A stretch of 64,000 nt of DNA, from assembly GCA_023230455.1 (NCBI GenBank), contig JALNXH010000010.1:1-64000 (forward strand). The letters run 5' to 3'. The stretch comes from Rhodocyclaceae bacterium. Lineage in GTDB: Bacteria > Pseudomonadota > Gammaproteobacteria > Burkholderiales > Rhodocyclaceae. Both the position numbers and the translations under genes were made by a program. The notes below the pieces were generated by a model, which was not told where the DNA came from, did not search any database, and saw nothing but the letters and a program-made list of their open reading frames with translations. This document shows, piece by piece, positions 45,953 to 53,857 of this stretch. Position 1 is the first letter of the stretch. Every line of letters starts with the position of its first letter.

Positions 45953-46086
45953 GGGCGGACCCGGGAGTCGAAGGGAAAGTATCAATTCTACGGCAAGGCG
46001 CCGCGAGTTCTTGAGCGCACGGGGCACTGGACGCTCCTTCCTCCGCCCCTTGGCAAGGACGGCGCTGACGGCGGTGATGCGGAGGC

Positions 46087-48117
46087 TCATGCGTCCGGGA
46101 GGATGGCCGTGGCTTCGATCTCCACTTTGGCGTCGTCCTCGATCAACGCGGCGACCTGGACTACGGTCATCGGTGGGTAGTTGGTTCCCATCACTTCGCG
46201 GTAGGCGGCGCCGAGCTCCTTGGCTTGAGCGAGGTATTCACGCTTGTCGGTGATGTACCAGGTCAGCCGCGCAATGTGCTCCGGTCGGCCGCCGGCGGCG
46301 CGCACGATTTCGGCCACATTCTCCAGCGCCTGACGGGCTTGTGTCGTGAAATGGCTGCTGCGGAAGCGATGCTGACTGTCCCAGCCGACCTGCCCGGCGA
46401 TGCTGACATAGTGGCCGCGTGCGCTCATGCCGTTGGAAAAACCGCGCGGCCGTTGCCAGCCTTCCGGCTGGACGACGGCATGCGGCGCAGCGGGCGTCAG
46501 GCTGCTGGCTTCATGGCGCAGCTTGAAACGCTGCAACTTCCCACTTTCGGTGCGCGGCAGGGCATCACGAAATTCGATGGCGCGCGGGTATTTGTAGGGC
46601 GCCAGTTCGTGCTTGACGTGCGCTTGCAATTCGGCGGCGAGGCGTTCGTCGCCCGCGATGCCGGCACGGGTGACGACGAAGGCCTTGATGATCTGTCCGC
46701 GTTTGGCATCGGCGACGCCGATCACGGCGCATTCGGCGACGGCAGGATGGTGCAGCAGCGCTTCTTCGATCTCCGGGCCGCCGATATTGTTGCCGGCGGA
46801 GACGATCATGTCGTCGGTGCGTGAGCGGTAGTGGAAATAGCCATCGGTATCCAGCAGGCCGGCATCGCCGGTGAGGTTCCAGCCGTTGTGTACATAGTCG
46901 CCCTGCCGCGGATCGTCCAGATAGCGGCAGCCGGTAGGCCCCTTTATTGCCAGCCTTCCGACGGCGCCCGGCGGCAATGGCCGGCCTGCGGCGTCGAGAA
47001 TCGCGGCGCGATAGCCGGGAAGCGCCTTGCCGATGGTGCCGGGGCGGATTTCGCTGCCGCCGGCGGCGATGAAAATGTGCAGCATCTCGGTCGAGCCGAT
47101 GCCGTCGATCAGGTCGATGCCGGTGGCCTGCTTCCAGTCGTGGCGGGTCGATGGCGGGAGCGGTTCGCCCGCCGATACGCACTTGCGCAGCGAGGACAGG
47201 TCATAGTCGGCGCAGCGACTGAGCGCCATGCGATAGCCGGTGGGGACTGCGAAGGTGATGGTGGCGCGATGGGTCTCGATCGCTTGCAGTAGATCGTCGA
47301 TGCTCGACTGTAGGCCGATGATTGCCGAGGCGCCATAGCGCAGAGGGAACAGCAGCAGGCCGCCGAGTCCGTAGGTGAAGGCGAGTGGCGAGATGCCGGC
47401 GAAAATGTCGTCGGGCTCAGGGTGCAGGACGGCGCGCGGAAAACAGTCGGTGATCGTCATCACGTCGCGATGAAAATGTACACAGCCTTTCGGCCGCCCG
47501 GTGGTGCCCGAGGTAAAAGCAATCAGTGCCGGATCGGTGGCGGCGGTCGCTACATTGACGAAATCGTCCGCCTTGTTCTGTAGCCAGGTTTCCAGGTTGC
47601 CCTCGGCGGCACCGATATAGCGCACCTGGGCGAGTTCCGGATGGTTTCGTTGGGCACTTTCAAGTTCGTCGCGCAGAGCCGCAGCGCAGAGGGCGTGGGA
47701 AATCCGCGCCTTGTCGACGATGTCGCCGAGTTCCTTGGCGCGCAGCAACGGCATGGTGGCGACGACGATGCCGCCGGCTTTGAGGATGGCGAACCAGCAG
47801 GCGGCCATCTCTGCCGAGTTCGGCGCATGCAGCAGGACGCGGTTGCCCGGCTGCAAGCCCATGTCCTCGACCAACACGCGGGCGATGCGATTGGCCTGTG
47901 CCCGCAGTTCGCGGTAGCTCAGCGTCCCGGCAGGACCGCGCAAGGCGACACGGTTGCCCCAGCCGCGTTCGTCTATGGCCTTGTCGAGGATTTCCCCGGC
48001 GCAATTGAGCCGTTCCGGATAGCGCAGTTGCGGCAGATCGAACAACAGCTCTGGCCACTGGTCCGGCGGCGGCAGATGATCGACGACGAAGCGGTCGACA
48101 TGGGCGCTGGAGGTCAT
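46087..48117 (-). CDS. 2-Aminobenzoate-CoA ligase fused to a RidA-like domain
   Basis: This 676-residue protein has an AMP-dependent CoA ligase of the benzoate/aminobenzoate type (residues about 1-540; TSGTTGRPKG P-loop, GSTEMLH, LTGDAG, and catalytic Lys in TESGKLQRFK). It is followed directly by a RidA/YjgF domain (about 550-676; VSIAGQVGWD, TWYITDKREYL, VEIEATAIL). RidA enzymes hydrolyse enamines and imines. The usual RidA catalytic Arg (Arg105 in Escherichia coli) is replaced by Met here (PPMTVV). ATG 48117 is preferred; a TTG at 48132 overlaps the MarR stop. It is the last gene of the operon. Confidence 0.85.
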   Translation of the reverse strand: MTSSAHVDRFVVDHLPPPDQWPELLFDLPQLRYPERLNCAGEILDKAIDERGWGNRVALRGPAGTLSYRELRAQANRIARVLVEDMGLQPGNRVLLHAPNSAEMAACWFAILKAGGIVVATMPLLRAKELGDIVDKARISHALCAAALRDELESAQRNHPELAQVRYIGAAEGNLETWLQNKADDFVNVATAATDPALIAFTSGTTGRPKGCVHFHRDVMTITDCFPRAVLHPEPDDIFAGISPLAFTYGLGGLLLFPLRYGASAIIGLQSSIDDLLQAIETHRATITFAVPTGYRMALSRCADYDLSSLRKCVSAGEPLPPSTRHDWKQATGIDLIDGIGSTEMLHIFIAAGGSEIRPGTIGKALPGYRAAILDAAGRPLPPGAVGRLAIKGPTGCRYLDDPRQGDYVHNGWNLTGDAGLLDTDGYFHYRSRTDDMIVSAGNNIGGPEIEEALLHHPAVAECAVIGVADAKRGQIIKAFVVTRAGIAGDERLAAELQAHVKHELAPYKYPRAIEFRDALPRTESGKLQRFKLRHEASSLTPAAPHAVVQPEGWQRPRGFSNGMSARGHYVSIAGQVGWDSQHRFRSSHFTTQARQALENVAEIVRAAGGRPEHIARLTWYITDKREYLAQAKELGAAYREVMGTNYPPMTVVQVAALIEDDAKVEIEATAILPDA

Positions 48118-48128
48118 CGAGGCGGCAC

Positions 48129-48635
48129 TCAAAGAATTGCGGCGTGCTTTTTCATCTTGGCAAGCAGGTCGAAGAGCTGCTTTTTCTCAGCGTCGCCGAG
48201 GCCGGCGAGGAGTTCGATGATCCATTTTTCGTGCGGTTCGGCCATCCGCTTGAACTGGCGGCGGCCCTCCGCGGTCAGTTTGACGATGTAGGCGCGGCGG
48301 TCTGCGGGATTGTCCTCGCGCACCACCAGCCCCTCGGCGACCAACTGGTCGGTGATCCCGGTAACGTTACCGCCGGTGACCATCATGCGTTTCGAAAGCT
48401 CGCCCATCTTCAAGCCCTCGGGCATGCGTTCGAGTTGCGCCATCAGGTCGAAGCGCGGCAGGGTGGTGTCGAACTCTACCCGCAGCCGGCTGCGTACCTG
48501 GCCTTCGATCAAATTGGTGCAGGCCAGCAGTCGCAGCCAGAGGCGCAATGCATCGTGGTCGTTGGCGTTGACGCGGGTTTCCGAGTCGGCCACGGTCGCG
48601 GCGACCGTGGTGCGTTTGATTTTTTTTGCGGTCAT
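48129..48635 (-). CDS. MarR-family transcriptional regulator
   Basis: This 168-residue winged-helix regulator is of the MarR family: MGELSKRMMVTGGNVTGITDQL is the helix-turn-helix (short form: SKRMMVTGGNVTGI), then the wing VREDNPADRRAYIVKLT. MarR proteins of aromatic-degradation clusters often respond to the CoA thioester. It lies inside the aminobenzoate operon, overlapping the SDR stop by four bases (ATGA), so it probably controls the operon in which it is encoded. ATG 48635 is chosen; an upstream extension has no support. Confidence 0.92.
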   Translation of the reverse strand: MTAKKIKRTTVAATVADSETRVNANDHDALRLWLRLLACTNLIEGQVRSRLRVEFDTTLPRFDLMAQLERMPEGLKMGELSKRMMVTGGNVTGITDQLVAEGLVVREDNPADRRAYIVKLTAEGRRQFKRMAEPHEKWIIELLAGLGDAEKKQLFDLLAKMKKHAAIL

Positions 48636-49366
48636 GTGAGGATTTCTCCACCTGAAATTGAAATGGCTTGGCCGGTGACAGCAGCTGCTTCCGGTTGGCA
48701 CAACCAGACTGCGGCCGCGGCGACTTCTTCGCTGCGGACGAAGCGTTGTTGGGGGTTGAAGGCGGCGAGGGATTGTCGCGCCTGTTGCAGACTGCGCCCG
48801 CTTCTATCCGCCAGTTGCGCAGCGGCGCCGGCGACCATGTCGGTATCGGTGAAACCGGGGCAGAGCGCATTGACGGTAATTTCGCTGCGCGCCAGCTCGC
48901 GGGCGAGCGCCCGTGTGAAGCCGACCAGCGCGTGCTTTGCCGCGCAGTAGGCGGCGGTATAGGCATAGCCGGTGAGGCCTGCGGTGGACGCGATATTGAC
49001 GATGCGTCCCCAGCCCGTCGCTTGCATATCGGGTAACGCGGTCTGGGTGCATTGCCAGGCGCCGATGAGATTGACGTCGAGCATCTGCCGCAGGCTGTCC
49101 ACGCTGGCGGTAGCGAACGGCGCAGTGACGGCACGACCGGCGTTGTTGATCAGGATGTCGATGGCGCCGTGGCGGCGACGTATCTCGGCGAAGGTTTCGC
49201 TGACCGCCGCGGCATCGGTGACGTCGCAGGCGATTATGCCGTCGCGCGCATTGCGCGCCAGCCGGGTGACGCGCAGCCCCTGTGCTTCGAGTGCGAACGC
49301 GATGGCGGCGCCGATGCCGCGCGAGGCGCCGGTGACCACGGCGTGACGGAGCGGCGGCGAGCTCAT
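48632..49366 (-). CDS. Short-chain dehydrogenase/reductase (SDR)
   Basis: This 244-residue classical SDR uses NAD(P). The cofactor motif TGASRGIG, the NNAG segment, the catalytic Ser in VNIASTAG, and YCAAK are all present. In this operon it probably acts on a hydroxyacyl- or oxo-CoA intermediate of the aminobenzoate route, in the style of a 3-hydroxyacyl-CoA dehydrogenase. Its start overlaps the stop of the monooxygenase/reductase gene (ATGA) and its stop overlaps the MarR start, so it is coupled on both sides. Confidence 0.9.
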   Translation of the reverse strand: MSSPPLRHAVVTGASRGIGAAIAFALEAQGLRVTRLARNARDGIIACDVTDAAAVSETFAEIRRRHGAIDILINNAGRAVTAPFATASVDSLRQMLDVNLIGAWQCTQTALPDMQATGWGRIVNIASTAGLTGYAYTAAYCAAKHALVGFTRALARELARSEITVNALCPGFTDTDMVAGAAAQLADRSGRSLQQARQSLAAFNPQQRFVRSEEVAAAAVWLCQPEAAAVTGQAISISGGEILT

Positions 49367-51633
49367 GCGGCAGACTCGCCCGTAGCGGCCCGTTCAGCGA
49401 GACGGGCCAGCTGGTCGCGCCCGGGTAGATACGATAGCGGCCAGACCGCGTCGGCATAGCCTTGGGCGGCGGCGGCGCGCAGGGTCCACATCGGGTCGCC
49501 GAGGTGCGGCCGGCCTAGTGCGCAGAGGTCGGCACGGCCGGCGGCGACGATGGTGTTGATCTGGTCGGCCTCGGTGATGTTGCCGACGGCAACGGTGGCG
49601 ATGCCGGCTTCGTTGCGTATGCGGTCGGCAAAAGGCGTCTGATACATACGGCCGTATACCGGATGGGCATCGACAGTGGTCTGCCCCGAGGACACGTCGA
49701 TTAGGTCGGCGCCGGCGGCCTTGAAAGCGCGCGCGATGGCGACCGCGTCGTCGGCCGTATTGCCACCGGGGGCCCAGTCGTGTGCGGAGATACGCACCGC
49801 CATCGGTCGCTCGGCAGGCCATGCGGCGCGTAGTGCGGCGAACACTTCGAGCGGGTAGCGCAGGCGGTTGCGCAGCACGCCGCCATAGGCGTCATCGCGC
49901 CGGTTGCTCAGCGGACAGAGGAAACTCGATAGCAGATAGCCGTGCGCGCAGTGCAGTTCAAGCAGGTCGAAGCCGGCCTTAACGGCGCGCTCGGCGGCCG
50001 CGATAAATGCGGCCTTCACGGCGTCCATGTCGGTTCGCGTCATCGCTCGCGGCATCTGGCCGCCGGTGCGGTAGGGCTGGGCGGAGGCGGCGAGCAGCGG
50101 CCAGTTGCCGGACTCCAGCGCAATGTCTTCGCCTTCCCAGGGCGGGCAGGTCGAGCCCTTCGGGCCGGCGTGGCCGAGCTGGAGCCCGATGCGGGCGACG
50201 CTTTCGGCGTGCGTCCAATTCACGATGCGCTTCCATGCGAGCATTTGGGCTTCGTTCCATAGTCCGGCGCAGTCCGGTGTGATCCGCGCGTCCGGTGCGA
50301 CGCAGGTCATTTCCGTCATTACCAGTCCGGCACCGCCGAGGGCGCGTGCGGCGAAGTGAGTGAAATGAAAATCGCCCGGGACGCCTTCGCGGCAGCGATA
50401 CATGGCCATCGGCGCGACCACCACGCGGTTTTGCAGGGTCAGGCTGCGCAGACGGAACGGAGCGAACATCGGCGGCGGCGTATCGGCCGCGGCGTTACGT
50501 GCGGCAAACCAGCGTTCGACCTTGCCGACATAGTCCGCATCGCGTTGTCGAAGGTTGCCGTGGCCGATGCGCTGGCTGCTGGTGAGCAGCGAATAGGAAA
50601 ACTGTAGCGGATCCAACGTGGTGTACCGGGCGACGTTCTCGAACCACTCCTGGCGGTTGCGCGCCGCGCTTTGCAGGCGCCGCACTTCCGGCTCACGGCG
50701 GGCCTGGTAGGCGGCCAGCGCAAGGGGAATTGCATCGCTTCCGCGCAGACAGTCGGCGAGCGCGGCGGCATCTTCCATCGCCAGCTTGGTGCCGGAGCCG
50801 ACGGAGAAGTGCACGGCATGCGCCGCATCGCCGAGCAGCACAAGGTTGTTGTGGTGCCAGCGTTCGCAGAGGATGTGGTTGAAACGCAGCCAGTCCTCGC
50901 CGTTGCGCCTTGGTGCGCCGCCTTGCAGGCGCGCGCCGTCGAGTTGCGCGGCGAACAGGTGTTCGCAAAAGGCGATCGATTCGGCGGTATCCGCTCGATC
51001 GAGTCCGGCGGCGCGCCATACGGCTTCCGGCGCTTCGACTATGAAGGTGGAGTGCCCTGCGTCATAGCGGTAGGCGTGTAGGTTGAACCAGCCCCATTCG
51101 GTTTCGCGGAAGGCGAAGGTGAAGGCGTCGAGCCGGCGGTCGCTGCCCAGCCAGAGGTAGCGTGTGCTGCCGTTGCGTTCCTGCGGCCGGAAATACTCCC
51201 GCGCGGATTCGCGGATACCGCTGCGGGCCCCGTCGGCGGCGACGATCAGATCGTAGGCGCTGGATTCGGCATGGGTTTCGGTGCCGAAGCGCAGTTCGAC
51301 GCCAACCTCGCGGGCGCGGCCTTGCAGGATGGAGAGTAGCCTGGCGCGCGCAATGCCGCTGAAGCCGTGGCCACCGCAGCGGATGGTTTCGCCGCGAAAA
51401 TGAATCTCTATATCCTCCCAGCGGTGCAGGGCATCGAAGATTGCGCGATGCGATTCGGCATCGGCACGCTGTAGCGCGTCCAGTGTGCGATCGGAGAAAA
51501 CCACGCCCCAGCCGCCGCTTTCGTCGGCGCGGTTGCGCTCGAAAACCGTCACGCGGCGTGCCGGATCGGTCTGCTTGAGCAGGATCGCGGCATAAAGCCC
51601 CGCCGGGCCGCCTCCGATGCAGGCGATTTTCAT
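49363..51633 (-). CDS. 2-Aminobenzoyl-CoA monooxygenase/reductase (fused flavoenzyme)
   Basis: This 756-residue protein joins two flavin enzymes. The N-terminal half (about 1-385) is an FAD monooxygenase with IGGGPAGLYAA and LLGDAAHAVHFSVGSG. The C-terminal half (about 390-756) is an old-yellow-enzyme type reductase with VVAPMAMYRC, LQLGHAG, HCAHGYLLSSFL and GRPHLGDP. This fusion is the hallmark of 2-aminobenzoyl-CoA monooxygenase/reductase, which hydroxylates and then reduces the ring of aminobenzoyl-CoA. Salicylyl-CoA 5-hydroxylases share the fusion, so salicylate is an alternative substrate. It is the first gene of the operon and the ATG is at 51633. Confidence 0.9.
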   Translation of the reverse strand: MKIACIGGGPAGLYAAILLKQTDPARRVTVFERNRADESGGWGVVFSDRTLDALQRADAESHRAIFDALHRWEDIEIHFRGETIRCGGHGFSGIARARLLSILQGRAREVGVELRFGTETHAESSAYDLIVAADGARSGIRESAREYFRPQERNGSTRYLWLGSDRRLDAFTFAFRETEWGWFNLHAYRYDAGHSTFIVEAPEAVWRAAGLDRADTAESIAFCEHLFAAQLDGARLQGGAPRRNGEDWLRFNHILCERWHHNNLVLLGDAAHAVHFSVGSGTKLAMEDAAALADCLRGSDAIPLALAAYQARREPEVRRLQSAARNRQEWFENVARYTTLDPLQFSYSLLTSSQRIGHGNLRQRDADYVGKVERWFAARNAAADTPPPMFAPFRLRSLTLQNRVVVAPMAMYRCREGVPGDFHFTHFAARALGGAGLVMTEMTCVAPDARITPDCAGLWNEAQMLAWKRIVNWTHAESVARIGLQLGHAGPKGSTCPPWEGEDIALESGNWPLLAASAQPYRTGGQMPRAMTRTDMDAVKAAFIAAAERAVKAGFDLLELHCAHGYLLSSFLCPLSNRRDDAYGGVLRNRLRYPLEVFAALRAAWPAERPMAVRISAHDWAPGGNTADDAVAIARAFKAAGADLIDVSSGQTTVDAHPVYGRMYQTPFADRIRNEAGIATVAVGNITEADQINTIVAAGRADLCALGRPHLGDPMWTLRAAAAQGYADAVWPLSYLPGRDQLARLAERAATGESAA

Positions 51634-51739
51634 CGAATAGGGAATAGACCATGGCCCGGATAGGGCGATGTCCAAATTTTAAGGCATGAATAGAGTCGAT
51701 GCGTATCTTTCGTCCGCATCGCCCCTGTGCCGTGGCGAA

Positions 51740-52312
51740 TCAGGGGTTTTGCTGGGCGCGTAGCCGTTGCGCGAGTGCCTTGATCTGTTCCGGGGTGAGC
51801 GGCTGCTCCGGCCCCTTGTCTTTGAGGAATAGCCAGAGCAGGCCGCTGTTGATCAGCAGCAGCGCAATCTCGATGTAGAGGATGGCGGTGACGATCTGGC
51901 GTTGGGAGTTGTCGCCGAATACGAAGTAGAAGCCCTCGAAGCTGGGGAGCGCTGCCCGGGTGATGGCCGCATAATTTTCAAACGGGGGAAATAGCAGCAT
52001 CGCGATCAGGTTGCTGCCCACCAGCCAGAGCAGGCCGCGTTGTGCGCGACTGATGCCGCGCCGGGTTTTTGCCGGCCGGCTGCGCAGCAGCAGCCAGGCG
52101 ATGGCGGCATTGATCAGGATGACCAGGACTTCGAGCGCGAGGAAGTCCCGGTTGAGAACCTGGTTGGCGGCTGCACTCGGCGCGAAGTGGAAACCGCCGA
52201 ACGTCGGGATGTTTCCACGTTGCAGGGAGACGAAATCGAACGGCGGAAACAGCAGCACCAGCGCCAGATTGGCGCCTGCAACAGCCAGCGCGAGCCATTG
52301 GTTACGGTTCAT
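51740..52312 (-). CDS. Four-helix membrane protein built from two similar halves
   Basis: This 190-residue protein has four predicted membrane helices (near residues 7-24, 58-77, 93-110 and 142-163). Each half repeats the same pattern: LLFPPFDFVSLQRG then PTFGGFHF (residues 20-43), and LLFPPFENYAAITR then PSFEGFYF (106-130). Each is followed by a helix ending ILINAAIAWLLLR (65-77) and LLINSGLLWLFLK (152-164). No known function or family was recognised. It stands alone on the minus strand, next to the aminobenzoate operon but with its own leader. Confidence 0.75.
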   Translation of the reverse strand: MNRNQWLALAVAGANLALVLLFPPFDFVSLQRGNIPTFGGFHFAPSAAANQVLNRDFLALEVLVILINAAIAWLLLRSRPAKTRRGISRAQRGLLWLVGSNLIAMLLFPPFENYAAITRAALPSFEGFYFVFGDNSQRQIVTAILYIEIALLLINSGLLWLFLKDKGPEQPLTPEQIKALAQRLRAQQNP

Positions 52313-52479
52313 GGGCCGATACGAAGGAGTGGCGAAGCCGCAAGGGTAATTGACTTTATGGCGCGCGGCAATCGTCGGCCCGATGCGTCCGGCGCTGTGG
52401 CAGAATCGCCCGCCTTACGCGCTGCGGGGGAACTCCCGAACGTCGCGCGAGGGAAATTTCAGAGGATGCCCGGCTTGCC

Positions 52480-53727
52480 ATGACCCCGTATATCGAACGT
52501 ATTGCGCGCGCCGCCGCTGGCGCGACGCTCGCCTTCCTTCTTGGCGCTCCGGTTGCCGCCAGTGCCCAGGAGATCGCGCTGCGCCATGCCCTCGACGGCC
52601 GCGCCCGCAATGCGCTGACAGACCAGGTGCTGCGTTTCAATGCCACGCTGCGCGGCAAGGGCAAGGTGGTGCTACAGGGACTGTCCGGCGTCGACAACCG
52701 TCACGAGTTGCCGCAACTGGCGCTGCTGCTGCCCGACGACGCGATGGATTTTTTTGACACCCTGCCGCGCTATCGTCCGCTCTATCAGGTGATGGCCGAG
52801 GCGAAGCAGCCGCTGCCGGCGAAACGCTTCTATACGCAGATCGCCGACGCCGCGGACGATTCCACCGGCCGGCTGCAAACCCTGCCGCTGGGGCTTTCGC
52901 TGCCGGTGCTGTTCTGGAACAAGGAGGTCTTCCGCAAGGCCGGTCTGGACCCGGAGCAGCCGCCGAAGACCTGGTGGGAAGTGCAGAACGCCGCCGGCGC
53001 GCTGTTCGACCACGGCAGCGCTTGTCCGTTCACCACCTCGCGTTTCGCCTGGGTGCATATGGAAAATCTCAACACTCAGCACAACGAGGCGCTGATGGCG
53101 AAGCCGGAGCGCGCGCTGTTCAACGGGCTGATCAACGTCAAGCACCTGGCGCTGTTGTCGAGTTGGTACAAGAGCCGCTACTTCCGCTATTACGGCCCCC
53201 GCGGCGAGGGCGACGAACGCTTTCTTTCCGGCGAGTGCGGTATGCTCACCGGCGCATCACATCTGTACGCCGACATTGCTGCCGCCGGCCGTTTTCCCTT
53301 TGGCGTCGCCGCATTGCCGTATTACGACGACGTCTTCGGCGCGACGCCGCGCAACATCTTGCCCGATGGCCTGAGCCTGCATGTGCTGGCCGGCTTCAAG
53401 AAACCCGAGTATCAGCTGGCCGCGCAGTTCGTCAGTTTCCTGATGAAGCCGGAAAACCAGCGCGATTGGGTGAAGGCAACCGGCTTTCTGCCGATGACGC
53501 CGCAGGCGATTGCCGCGCTGCGCAGTTCGGGAGCACCGCAGGCGCTGCTCGACGCCGCGGAGCGCCGGCTGAGCGCGCCGAGGGTGTTGCGGGCGAAGGC
53601 AGGCTTTGGGCTGGAGCGCCTACGGCGCATCCTCGACGAAGAAACCGAGGCCGTCTGGCGCGACGAAAAGCCGGCCAAGGAAGCGCTCGATACGGCGATG
53701 CGCCGGGTCAATACGCCGCAGAAATAA
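52480..53727 (+). CDS. Extracellular solute-binding protein (UgpB-like, ABC type)
   Basis: This 415-residue periplasmic binding protein has a signal peptide (cut near residue 29, ASA-QE) and the fold of the family 1 solute-binding proteins related to UgpB (glycerol-3-phosphate) and sugar binders. Segments LSLPVLFWNKEVFRKAGLDP and WWEVQNAAGALF (short: FWNKEVFRKAGLDP), and MLTGASHLYADIAA are typical. The ABC permeases and ATPase are not beside it, so the substrate is unknown. It is followed by a terminator, so it forms its own unit. Confidence 0.85.
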   Translation: MTPYIERIARAAAGATLAFLLGAPVAASAQEIALRHALDGRARNALTDQVLRFNATLRGKGKVVLQGLSGVDNRHELPQLALLLPDDAMDFFDTLPRYRPLYQVMAEAKQPLPAKRFYTQIADAADDSTGRLQTLPLGLSLPVLFWNKEVFRKAGLDPEQPPKTWWEVQNAAGALFDHGSACPFTTSRFAWVHMENLNTQHNEALMAKPERALFNGLINVKHLALLSSWYKSRYFRYYGPRGEGDERFLSGECGMLTGASHLYADIAAAGRFPFGVAALPYYDDVFGATPRNILPDGLSLHVLAGFKKPEYQLAAQFVSFLMKPENQRDWVKATGFLPMTPQAIAALRSSGAPQALLDAAERRLSAPRVLRAKAGFGLERLRRILDEETEAVWRDEKPAKEALDTAMRRVNTPQK

Positions 53728-53732
53728 AAACG

Positions 53733-53763
53733 CCGACGGCGCAACCTGCGCCGTCGGGCTTTG
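53733..53763 (+). terminator. Terminator after the solute-binding protein gene
   Basis: CCGACGGCGCA (53733-53743), loop ACC, TGCGCCGTCGG (53747-53757) form a perfect 11-bp GC stem, followed by a short T-run (TTT at 53760-53762). It lies six bases past the stop codon. Confidence 0.75.
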
Positions 53764-53824
53764 AGACCCGGCCTGAATAGGCGCCGCTAAGCCCGGTTAT
53801 TCGACTCTTCCGCAAAGCGCGGGG

Positions 53825-53839
53825 CGGCAATAATTGCCG
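53825..53839. repeat. Perfect palindrome in the flhB leader
   Basis: CGGCAAT, a central A, and ATTGCCG form a 15-bp perfect odd palindrome 19 bases before the flhB GTG. It could be an operator or a hairpin near the start. Confidence 0.45.
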
Positions 53840-53857
53840 TCATGGAAGAGTGCGACC

